Source of the DNA: Ruminiclostridium sp.
Lineage (GTDB): Bacteria > Bacillota > Clostridia > Oscillospirales > Ruminococcaceae
Reading direction: 5' to 3'
NCBI GenBank assembly: GCA_017479645.1
Contig: JAFVBZ010000092.1
Coordinates: forward strand, 1-40,889
DNA length: 40,889 nucleotides
Shown: positions 25,239-31,494 of the stretch, piece after piece
How the letters are laid out: every line of letters starts with the position of its first letter
Numbering within the stretch: position 1 is the first letter of the stretch
The notes under the pieces: model-generated
Databases searched by the model: none
What the model was told of the DNA's origin: nothing
Seen by the model: only the letters and a program-made list of their open reading frames with translations
Made by a program: the position numbers and the translations under genes

Positions 25239-26404
25239 AATCCAAGCGGACTGTTGGGAGATAACACATCGACGATCAGTGCTCCCTTATATTGGCTTAC
25301 CAACCTCACATCTGTTACGCCGAGATTCCCCGAAGAAACATAGGGGGAAGCTTGCATTGCTTTATAAATAGTTATAGCACTATTAATAGATGAGTTAAAA
25401 CCTCCATCGATTACTTTCATCTTGTCCACAAAAGGAACTGTATACGGAGTACCGTTTATCGATAAATATGAGGTAAAGCTTGGTTCAGCTTTTACTTTAT
25501 TACTTGAAAGGGTCTGAACCCAGTCACCATTACTCTTTTGTATATAAGTAAATTTCACCGTTGTGACTGTATTCAATGCCAATAGCAAAGCGTTTCCATT
25601 TGCACTTATCTGATTTGCGGGTTGATTTCCCGAAACCAGTTTATCGGCAATATATGCATATGGAATCACTTTTCCCCCCGGCATCAAGCCTGTTATTAAG
25701 GTCACACCAGCCTGTGCTACGAGAGAAATAGCCTCATTGATCCACTTGTTGGCATCAGCAGATCCTGAAAGAAATGATCCGTATAATAGTTTGAATCCTG
25801 TTTTGTGAAGAGCAACTGCATTTGGTTTTCCCGCATCTGTAACGACAACTTCAACAATTTTATGTGATTCTCCGTCTATTGTGCGGGTAGAAGTTGTTGC
25901 ATATACGGAGTATAATTGTTTAAGTTGTGACACAAGATTTTCCCTCGGATCAGAAACTCTTCTTATTCCATTTGCGCTACTTGTTCTTGAGTTAGTATCT
26001 TCATCTCTATATTCTGCGTTCATTATTATATCAACTAATTCTGAATCATCCAGCGTCATAATGTCACATCTGCTGATTTGCTTTTTTATTGTTTCAAGTT
26101 CTTGCTCTAACGAGTGAATCTCTTTATCATATAAATGTTCATAATTCACTTCATTCAATGAAACAAGCTTTAATTCACAATTTTCAAGTTCTTCAATATA
26201 ATCATATAACTCTCTATTTAATGAATCATCCCAAAGGTCTGCATCCTTGAGCTCACATGCTTCTGTTATGTCTAATGTCGTTTTGTTTTCCATACTTTCA
26301 TCAATAACACTCAAGTTGTTTGTTGCATAACTTGATATGCTTGATGTTGATAGTATAATAGCCGACATAACTATCGCTGTGATTTTCTTTGTTGCTTTCA
26401 ACAT
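25235..26404 (-). CDS. Secreted protein of unknown function
   Basis: 389 aa with a clear signal peptide (basic start, hydrophobic core about 8-22, then SSYA-T as a likely cleavage region). Residues about 40-120 are acidic and helical. Residues about 180-260 contain a hydrophobic, glycine-rich stretch (INEAISLVAQAGVTLITGL) that could insert into or sit by a membrane. The C-terminal third is beta-like and ends with LSPNSPLGL. I recognise no family. A 6-bp dyad GTCAAG/CTTGAC (26420-26437) and the large palindrome at 26450-26701 lie directly upstream. A toxin, adhesin or surface factor are all possible; none is shown. Confidence 0.7.
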   Translation of the reverse strand: MLKATKKITAIVMSAIILSTSSISSYATNNLSVIDESMENKTTLDITEACELKDADLWDDSLNRELYDYIEELENCELKLVSLNEVNYEHLYDKEIHSLEQELETIKKQISRCDIMTLDDSELVDIIMNAEYRDEDTNSRTSSANGIRRVSDPRENLVSQLKQLYSVYATTSTRTIDGESHKIVEVVVTDAGKPNAVALHKTGFKLLYGSFLSGSADANKWINEAISLVAQAGVTLITGLMPGGKVIPYAYIADKLVSGNQPANQISANGNALLLALNTVTTVKFTYIQKSNGDWVQTLSSNKVKAEPSFTSYLSINGTPYTVPFVDKMKVIDGGFNSSINSAITIYKAMQASPYVSSGNLGVTDVRLVSQYKGALIVDVLSPNSPLGL

Positions 26405-26419
26405 AAAAGTATCCTTTCT

Positions 26420-26437
26420 GTCAAGTTATCGCTTGAC
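26420..26437. promoter_or_regulatory. Dyad in the leader of the 389-aa secreted-protein gene
   Basis: GTCAAG and CTTGAC form a perfect 6-bp inverted repeat with a 6-nt spacer, 16 to 33 bases before the start codon. It overlaps the likely ribosome-binding region and could be an operator or a translation-blocking hairpin. Confidence 0.4.
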
Positions 26438-26449
26438 TTTAAATTTTCA

Positions 26450-26701
26450 GGTTATTCGCAGATTTTAGTGGGTAGATTAGGACGTGGAATGAGCATTTAT
26501 TCCGCGTTCTCATTGACAACGAGTCTCTATCAGCATGATTAGCAGGCAAAGGCGGCAGGTGCCGCAGGCGCAACACAGTCCATCTGTGCCGTCTGCCGGC
26601 TTACCAGCCTACCATACTGATACTCATTGTCAACGAGCTTTCGCGGCATAAACGCTCTGTGGATGACGTTTGGATTTACCTACTAAAAACTGCGAAAGAC
26701 C
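26450..26701. repeat. Roughly 250-bp imperfect palindrome (MITE-like or giant hairpin)
   Basis: The two halves are imperfect reverse complements almost end to end, centred near 26581. Matching blocks from outside in: TTCGCAG with CTGCGAA; TTTTAGTGGGTA with TACCTACTAAAA; ACGT with ACGT; TTTATTCCGCG with CGCGGCATAAA; CTCATTGACAACGAG with CTCATTGTCAACGAG; TATCAGCATG with CATACTGATA; and CACAG/CTGTG at the tip. It fills most of the 333-bp gap between two secreted-protein genes and codes for nothing visible. Confidence 0.8.
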
Positions 26702-26737
26702 AATTTTCACACCAATATTATAGATTTGGTTCCCGTT

Positions 26738-27175
26738 TTACTTCACAGTTTTTTCATCACTGTAAACAGTGATCGTTTCGGTTTTTCCGTCTTTTGTCTT
26801 AACTGTGAATACTGTTTTCAAGCGATATGTACCGCATTCAAGGTTTGCTTTACTATTGGTATAGACCGCATAATCGGAATAAACAGTTTTACTCCAATTA
26901 GTACCACTCACTCCAAAGAACAGTCCAAACGTGCTCTTCTCCAATGTTTGCTCTATTTTTACATAAGAGATGTTACTGTTTCTGTCGGAGTATGTACTTT
27001 TACAAGTAGCTTTTTTACCCGAAATAGAAAGCCTTGAGATTTTACTTGCAGAATTAATATCATCAACTACAATTACGCCGTTGATGTTTTCCTCTGTCGT
27101 GTAAGCAGCGGTATCTATTGCGAAGGCTGAAGAATAGATAAGTATTGCAGCTAAAACGGCTGAGATCTTTTTCAT
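26738..27175 (-). CDS. Small secreted protein of unknown function
   Basis: 145 aa from the ATG at 27175, eight bases after GGAGG; the frame is open further upstream but without a ribosome site. A signal peptide is clear (MKKISAVLAAILIYSSAFA, cleavage near AFA-ID). The mature part is about 125 residues, polar and beta-rich, with many Ser/Thr/Lys, and ends KTETITVYSDEKTVK. It looks like a single small extracellular beta domain. It has its own promoter-like region similar to that of the sigma gene and follows a terminator at 27248-27283, so it is probably a separately transcribed member of the sigma regulon. Confidence 0.7.
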   Translation of the reverse strand: MKKISAVLAAILIYSSAFAIDTAAYTTEENINGVIVVDDINSASKISRLSISGKKATCKSTYSDRNSNISYVKIEQTLEKSTFGLFFGVSGTNWSKTVYSDYAVYTNSKANLECGTYRLKTVFTVKTKDGKTETITVYSDEKTVK

Positions 27176-27215
27176 CGTTTTTTCCTCCTTTCCGTTTATT
27201 TGACCTTCTGATAGA

Positions 27216-27240
27216 TATAACACTAAAGGACAAAAAAACG
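27216..27240 (-). promoter_or_regulatory. Likely ECF-sigma-type promoter of the small secreted protein
   Basis: Read on the - strand it has CGTTTTTTTG, then CTTTAGTGTTATA. The upstream region of the sigma gene has CGTTTTTTAG then CTTTGTGTTACA at nearly the same spacing (16 against 17 nt between the two blocks). The shared pattern suggests recognition by the island's own sigma factor. Confidence 0.5.
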
Positions 27241-27247
27241 GACTGGT

Positions 27248-27283
27248 AAAAATAGCCAAAATCGCAAACGCAATTTTGGCTAT
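27248..27283 (-). terminator. Intrinsic terminator after the anti-sigma gene
   Basis: Perfect 11-bp stem ATAGCCAAAAT/ATTTTGGCTAT (27252-27262 with 27273-27283), followed on the - strand by a T-run. Confidence 0.85.
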
Positions 27284-27294
27284 CTGTACAAATG

Positions 27295-27984
27295 CTATTC
27301 TTTTTGTATTGATTCTATGATTTTCTCTGCCATTTGGAACGGTACGGTAAATTCAAATTCAAATATATAATCACCGTGATCCCAAACCAAACATTGATAT
27401 CCGTTTTCAGTTTCAAAATACAGCATTTCTGTTCCGTTTATTGTTATTTTCTCGATTCCGGAAAATTCGGTATTAAGACGTGCATTTTTATACAAAGATT
27501 TTGGAGAAAACGAGAAACTTATTCTGTCCGTTTCATTTTCATACATTTCCCAATAAAGTATCTCATCATTATCTACAATTATATGTTCATAGCCTTCTAA
27601 ATTATATGTTATCCTGTAATTATCCTCTATGAATTCAGGTGCATTTTCATCATCTAAAGAAAAGACATCTGAATGATCCGAATACATTTTAGCTTTCATT
27701 CCACCTATCAGATATGTCACATATATCGACGCGCCGGTCAGCAGTAATGCTGTTATTGCTGCAAGCAAAGCAATTCGTATTCGTTGATAGAATCTGAGTT
27801 TTCTGTATGAACGGTCAAAGTTATCCGAATTATTCAGCGTCTTTAAATAGGCTTTAAGCAGTGCTCTTTTTTTCAATCGATAACTAAGCGAGAACTTGTG
27901 AAACGGAATGCTTTGGTCAATTGAATCATCGAGTTTTTTCACTTGTTCCTCAAGGAGCTCATAAAACAAACTGTTAGCATTCAT
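27295..27984 (-). CDS. Membrane-bound anti-sigma factor, DUF4367-like
   Basis: 229 aa. An N-terminal cytoplasmic part of about 70 residues (helical, highly basic near the membrane) is followed by one transmembrane helix (about 72-94) and an external domain of about 130 residues. Its aromatic, glycine-containing end (YQCLVWDHGDYIFEF) resembles DUF4367. The topology and the 11-nt overlap with the sigma gene are typical of anti-sigma factors that hold an ECF sigma at the membrane until a signal arrives. The family call is by pattern only. Confidence 0.8.
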   Translation of the reverse strand: MNANSLFYELLEEQVKKLDDSIDQSIPFHKFSLSYRLKKRALLKAYLKTLNNSDNFDRSYRKLRFYQRIRIALLAAITALLLTGASIYVTYLIGGMKAKMYSDHSDVFSLDDENAPEFIEDNYRITYNLEGYEHIIVDNDEILYWEMYENETDRISFSFSPKSLYKNARLNTEFSGIEKITINGTEMLYFETENGYQCLVWDHGDYIFEFEFTVPFQMAEKIIESIQKE

Positions 27985-28531
27985 TATCGTTTCCTCCCGT
28001 CAAAACCCTATAAAGAGCAGATCTTGCTCTGTCGAGTCTTTTTCTTACAGCCTCATAGGAAATATTCAGTTCAGATGATATACTATCTAAACTCATATCA
28101 TAAAAATATCGCATAAGAATTATGCTGCGCTGATCATCATTCATTTTATTCAGCGCTTCCCTGACCTTTTCTTGTTCCTGCTTGTTGGTTATACTTTGTT
28201 CCAAGTCAAAATCATCTGCAGCTTCCGGTTGATCTTCATCATCTATATCGAAATGAGCGTCCTTTTTCCTCTTCCTATATATGTTAATAGAACAGTTCCT
28301 ACTAATAATAACGAGAAAACCTCTTAATTTCGGACGGTCGATCTGCATAATTTTATCAATGTTCTTAACGATTTGTATAAATGTATCATGCACAGCATCT
28401 TCGGCGTCTTGCTTGTTGTGCAAAATACTGAGGGCTACTTTGTATAAATCCTGCTCATATTGAATGTACACATTTTCTACAAAACTTTTCTGTTCTTCTG
28501 TCTCCACCATGGAGAGATAGAATGAAAGCAT
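27974..28531 (-). CDS. ECF-type RNA polymerase sigma factor
   Basis: 185 aa from the ATG at 28531, seven bases after AGAGGG. The ATG at 28573 is rejected because it would lie upstream of the -10 box. Region 2 spans about 20-85 (YKVALSILHNKQDAEDAVHD), and region 4 about 120-175, ending with the helix-turn-helix MSLDSISSELNISYEAVRKR. The two are joined by an acidic linker. It would direct RNA polymerase to its regulon. It overlaps the anti-sigma gene and appears to be autoregulated through a promoter shared with the small secreted protein. Confidence 0.9.
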   Translation of the reverse strand: MLSFYLSMVETEEQKSFVENVYIQYEQDLYKVALSILHNKQDAEDAVHDTFIQIVKNIDKIMQIDRPKLRGFLVIISRNCSINIYRKRKKDAHFDIDDEDQPEAADDFDLEQSITNKQEQEKVREALNKMNDDQRSIILMRYFYDMSLDSISSELNISYEAVRKRLDRARSALYRVLTGGNDNEC

Positions 28532-28563
28532 TGAGATTCCCTCTTTCTTTTTAATCTGCATAT

Positions 28564-28592
28564 ATTGTAACACAAAGCCCTAAAAAACGCAA
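28564..28592 (-). promoter_or_regulatory. Promoter of the ECF sigma gene
   Basis: On the - strand: TTGCGT (28587-28592), 17-bp spacer, TACAAT (28564-28569), giving a short leader before the ATG at 28531. The block between overlaps the CGTTTTTT...GTGTTA pattern shared with the promoter at 27216-27240. Confidence 0.6.
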
Positions 28593-28600
28593 TAGTTCCT

Positions 28601-29010
28601 GCGTCGCTTCACGTTCGCCCAAGCGACCGCATTTCGGGGTAGGTCTCGGGAGGGCGCTCCCTCCTGAGCAGGTAGTACCGCGCAGTCTATGCAAAGCCCG
28701 TCGTCAGTCGGGATTTGTATAGCCAGCGGTGCTACCTGCCTATCGCCTCTGACCGCCGTAAATTTATTGGTTTGGCTATACTCGGCGGACAGAGGCGATG
28801 AAAACAGCGGGCGCTACCAATTTTCAGCAGATTTGGTGTAAGCGCAGTATCATTTTTTGCGCCGATTGGTGCAGACTTTTCAGAGTGTGAAATCCGTAGT
28901 ATCACAGTCGGGAGAAATCAGTATCATTTGCGGGATAATCGGTATTAGAGACGGTAATTATTGGTGTCATCTGAAAACAGTAGAAAACGCGCCGAAAATC
29001 GCATTTTCTA
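28601..29010 (+). ncRNA. Candidate structured RNA: run of at least six hairpins in a gene-free gap
   Basis: Six stem-loops lie in order: 28601-28630 (GCGTCGCTT/AAGCGACCGC); 28645-28668 (GGAGGG/CCCTCC with CTC/GAG); 28668-28739 (14-bp stem GCAGGTAGTACCGC/GCGGTGCTACCTGC with an inner 14-bp imperfect stem 28687-28722); 28742-28799 (17-bp arms with one A-A mismatch); 28811-28845 (GCGCTACCAA arm); and 28981-29010 (TAGAAAA/TTTTCTA). No reading frame is convincing here. The + strand is suggested only by the terminator at 29052-29081. Known large RNA classes could not be checked. Confidence 0.45.
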
Positions 29011-29051
29011 CAGAAATATGTGCGGCAGAGTAGTCCTCATATAACAATGAT

Positions 29052-29081
29052 GACCCGTAGTATATGCTGCGGGTCGTTTTT
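29052..29081 (+). terminator. Intrinsic terminator on the + strand in a gap with no + strand gene
   Basis: GACCCGTAG (29052-29060) pairs with CTGCGGGTC (29067-29075), with one G-U, followed by GTTTTT. No + strand gene precedes it within the gap, which suggests a non-coding transcript ends here. Confidence 0.7.
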
Positions 29082-29194
29082 ATGAATTGTGAAAGCGTAA
29101 AATCGCGCATTTGGCTACTCCCCAATTATGTTTTCCACAGTTGATGAATTTACGGAAATCCTTTCACCAAACCACATTATCTGCATTACAATTT

Positions 29195-30385
29195 TCACTT
29201 TTTCATATCCCTGACATACTCATCATACTCAACCTCCCCGTCAAGCGCCTTAGTCCGCATCTCAATAGCATAATCCGCCCATTTCTGAAACTCCGCCTGC
29301 GTCATTTTCTTTTTGAGATACCGGGCATAGTGAGCCTTGTATGCCTTGTGATAAACGCTCCAGATCGGGTCGGTCTTTAGCTTGTCGTTAAACTTTTTCC
29401 GGTGTCCGAGATCACGGCAGCATTTATCGGGCTGCCCCTTGACCGGACGCTTGCAGTAATTCGAGTAAAAGCCGCGCTCCAGCACAAAGTACCGTCCGCA
29501 CAGATCGCATTTTCGTGGCAGGTATCGGTTTTGCAGACCTTTGAATAATTCAATATACAGGAAGCCTCCGATCGTCGTGAAATGATAGTTTTCACACAGG
29601 ACGGAGGTTTTCTTGCGTTTAAGGACTTTGTAAGTAAGTGTCATGGTACCGGACGGGATAAGCTTATCATAATTGTTTAATTTCTTGTTAGCTTCGGTAT
29701 TGAAATCGTCGAGCACCTCCGCGATTTCCTCATTGGTCAGAAATTCCTCTCGACTGTGTATCTTTTCAAGGAACGGTTCGTAAGCACGCTTAACGCGCAG
29801 CAAGTCCTCAAAAATAGTGATGTAGTGGTAAATGAAGTCCTTTAGTTCGGCGTTGAACTTCAGCACCTCGTCAATAGTGTCCGGATCATCAATCTCATCA
29901 AGCGGATCGCCGGGACGAAATGAAGTCAGCATGCGGTCATGTTCGTACATCGGTTCGTGATAGACTGTTCCGGCATCATCGTCCTCGTTGTAATCATCGT
30001 AGCTGTCGTATTTATTGTAGTCGAACCATTCGTGTTCGATCTCATTGTCATCTATATTGAAAAGAACGCTGTGCCGATTAAAGATGTCGTAGAGTCCACT
30101 GTCACGGAGCGGAAAGCTGTTGTACGGCGGCAGGGAATGTATATACTCCTCCGCGCGATCAAAAAACGAGATCGCTTCTGTAAATATCATCTCACAGGAA
30201 GTAATTTGCGAGTGTGTTTCGGGGTAGTGGAGAAGCCGGAGATACTCCTTGCAGAAGCCCAGCTTGTCCTTCACGCCCTTGAAGCTTTTTTGCAGATATT
30301 TTTCAAGTATCGCCCCCAAAGTGTACTCTTTAGTGCCGTTGATGTAAAATTTTTCGTCATAGTAAAACGCATCAAACTCAGTCAT
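29195..30385 (-). CDS. DUF6076-like protein with C-terminal zinc-finger-like cluster
   Basis: 396 aa, soluble. An N-terminal helical region is followed by a very acidic, tyrosine-rich stretch (about 125-165: many Asp/Glu/Tyr). A conserved C-terminal domain follows with CDLCGRYF, then SNYC and CCRDLG, a probable zinc-binding cluster, and a basic helical tail. I recall this as the DUF6076 arrangement found in Clostridia mobile elements. Role unknown; nucleic-acid binding is a guess from the cysteine cluster. The ATG is behind AAGGAGA. Two 18-bp direct repeats lie upstream. Confidence 0.78.
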   Translation of the reverse strand: MTEFDAFYYDEKFYINGTKEYTLGAILEKYLQKSFKGVKDKLGFCKEYLRLLHYPETHSQITSCEMIFTEAISFFDRAEEYIHSLPPYNSFPLRDSGLYDIFNRHSVLFNIDDNEIEHEWFDYNKYDSYDDYNEDDDAGTVYHEPMYEHDRMLTSFRPGDPLDEIDDPDTIDEVLKFNAELKDFIYHYITIFEDLLRVKRAYEPFLEKIHSREEFLTNEEIAEVLDDFNTEANKKLNNYDKLIPSGTMTLTYKVLKRKKTSVLCENYHFTTIGGFLYIELFKGLQNRYLPRKCDLCGRYFVLERGFYSNYCKRPVKGQPDKCCRDLGHRKKFNDKLKTDPIWSVYHKAYKAHYARYLKKKMTQAEFQKWADYAIEMRTKALDGEVEYDEYVRDMKK

Positions 30386-30431
30386 AATGCGGTTTCTCCT
30401 TGTCCCTCAAAAAATATTTTCAAAAAATTTT

Positions 30432-30488
30432 TAAAAATAGAAGTCAACTAAGAAAAAAGTAGAAAGTATCTAAAAATAGAAGTCAACT
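30432..30488. repeat. Pair of 18-bp direct repeats upstream of the DUF6076-like gene
   Basis: TAAAAATAGAAGTCAACT occurs at 30432-30449 and 30471-30488, exact and 39 bp apart start to start (just under four DNA turns). It lies in the divergent region between the DUF6076-like gene and the + strand promoter at 30521. An iteron-like or repressor-binding site is plausible. Confidence 0.75.
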
Positions 30489-30520
30489 CATCTTTTTATA
30501 GACATATAATACCAAATCTA

Positions 30521-30548
30521 TTGACTTTTGTCAAGCCTTCGCTATAAT
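30521..30548 (+). promoter_or_regulatory. Sigma-A promoter for the leader and the 56-aa gene
   Basis: TTGACT (30521-30526), 16-bp spacer, perfect TATAAT (30543-30548). The -35 is inside a dyad TTGAC/GTCAA. A hairpin GGGATAA/TTATCCC (30563-30582) follows the likely transcription start. Confidence 0.75.
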
Positions 30549-30607
30549 AGAAATTGAGCTCAGGGATAAAAGCAATTATCCCACAAAATGAAGTCCGGAT
30601 ATTCGTT

Positions 30608-30672
30608 GAAGGTTTCTTTTATGCGCGCATCCGTGCGCGCTTTTGGAAACCTTCTGTATGACATCCTGTCAT
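30608..30672 (+). promoter_or_regulatory. Structured leader, copy 1
   Basis: Hairpin A is GAAGGTTTC/GAAACCTTC (30608-30616 with 30646-30654), enclosing GCGCGC/GCGCGC. Hairpin B is ATGACA/TGTCAT with loop TCC (30658-30672). Hairpin B ends three bases before the AAAGGAGG of the 56-aa gene. The same two hairpins recur at 31013-31078. Confidence 0.75.
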
Positions 30673-30689
30673 AGAAAGGAGGAAAAGCC

Positions 30690-30860
30690 ATAGCTAACGA
30701 AATTGTGTTTTCGGAACTCAGATTCAGAAATGTATCACCTGCCAGACTTGCAAAAGCGCTGGGACTTACCGAGAAGGTCTTGATGCAGGTTCTGCGTTTT
30801 GAGCTTGACGAGCAGGAACAGCTTCGCATGGTGCAGCTGATAAACAGCATCGCGCGATAG
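30690..30860 (+). CDS. 56-aa protein apparently starting at ATA
   Basis: AAAGGAGG (30675-30682) lies seven bases before an ATA codon that opens a 57-codon frame. No ATG occurs in frame until the middle. The product reads (M)ANEIVFSELRFRNVSP..., then ARLAKALGLTEKVLMQVLRFE, a helix-turn-helix-like segment, and ends INSIAR. Either a rare ATA start is used, or an ATG has mutated and the gene is silenced; GTG at 30705 is a poorly spaced alternative. It is the first gene after the copy 1 leader and may be a small regulator of the mobile module. No family is recognised. Confidence 0.6.
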   Translation: MANEIVFSELRFRNVSPARLAKALGLTEKVLMQVLRFELDEQEQLRMVQLINSIAR

Positions 30861-30970
30861 TTTTGCGAGGGGTTACAGGAAAAAGTGATCACAAAGCCGG
30901 AAAAATTTTCAGGGGGGTCTTCGCTTTTTAGTTAAGTAAACCGTTAATTGCGCTAATCAACGCAAGCATA

Positions 30971-30990
30971 GATCGGTAATATTACCGATC
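30971..30990. promoter_or_regulatory. Perfect 20-bp palindrome
   Basis: GATCGGTAATATTACCGATC is a perfect palindrome lying just before leader copy 2 and upstream of mobC. It suits a dimeric DNA-binding protein or part of a transfer origin. The rest of the 30861-31161 gap is taken up by leader copy 2 and one more hairpin. Confidence 0.8.
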
Positions 30991-30997
30991 GCGAAAA

Positions 30998-31092
30998 AAT
31001 CAAAAGTATTTCGAAGGTTTCTTTGTATGCGCGCGTCGTGCACGCCTTTGGAAACCTTCTTCATGACATCCTGTCATGCGATACTTTTGATT
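30998..31092 (+). promoter_or_regulatory. Structured leader copy 2, closing into a three-way junction; possible oriT region
   Basis: A perfect 12-bp outer stem (AATCAAAAGTAT 30998-31009 with ATACTTTTGATT 31081-31092) encloses hairpin A (31013-31021 with 31051-31059) and hairpin B (CATGACA/TGTCATG, 31062-31078). Both inner hairpins match copy 1. It lies 69 bases before mobC, where transfer origins of related elements are often found. Confidence 0.7.
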
Positions 31093-31095
31093 CCG

Positions 31096-31120
31096 GAAAA
31101 TGGGATCCTGACCCATTTTC
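31096..31120 (+). other. Hairpin between leader copy 2 and mobC
   Basis: GAAAATGGG/CCCATTTTC is a perfect 9-bp stem with a 7-nt loop and no T-run after it. It could be part of the transfer origin or a leader attenuator. Confidence 0.6.
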
Positions 31121-31161
31121 GACTATACAAATTCGCAGGATTTTATGAAGGGAGAGAAGAA

Positions 31162-31494
31162 TTGAGGACAAACAGAAAGTACGAAGTCTTAACATTCACC
31201 TTCGACGAGTGGGATAAAATAGAGAAGCTCGCTGACAGGTGCAGAATGAAAACGGCAACATTTATCAAGACTGCCGCGCTGAAGGGTAAGGTGTTCGTGA
31301 TCGACTTGAAAGAAAACCATGATTATGTGGTTGCACTTAACAGGATCGGCTCGAACATAAATCAGATCGCACGGATAGCAAACGAGACCGGGTATATACA
31401 CCCCGATGATCTTGCAAGGCTCGACGAATTCAAGGAGGAGATTTGCCGTATATCAAAGTCATATCAATCAAAGATTCAGTCGCTGGCTGCCTGA
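31162..31494 (+). CDS. mobC: MobC-like relaxosome accessory protein
   Basis: 110 aa. I take the TTG at 31162, preceded by AAGGGAGAG, as the start. The frame is open further upstream, but that stretch encodes the leader structure, not a protein. An N-terminal strand plus two helices (KYEVLTFTFDEWDKIEKLADR) form a ribbon-helix-helix-like DNA-binding unit, and the C-terminal half carries GSNINQIARIAN, the MobC/BfmC signature. It would help the relaxase act at the transfer origin. It overlaps the relaxase gene by 52 nt in another frame. Confidence 0.85.
   Translation: MRTNRKYEVLTFTFDEWDKIEKLADRCRMKTATFIKTAALKGKVFVIDLKENHDYVVALNRIGSNINQIARIANETGYIHPDDLARLDEFKEEICRISKSYQSKIQSLAA

Noticed and set aside
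28532-28573. Longer N-terminus for the ECF sigma factor
   Set aside because: The upstream ATG lies at or before the -10 box (28564-28569), so it would not be on the mRNA; the ATG at 28531 has AGAGGG.
30608-31092. CRISPR array
   Set aside because: Only two copies, about 400 bp apart, of a hairpin motif with different loops; no regular repeats and spacers and no cas genes in the window.
31027-31161. Longer N-terminus for MobC
   Set aside because: This stretch encodes the three-way-junction leader and another hairpin; the MobC-like sequence begins at the TTG with a ribosome site.
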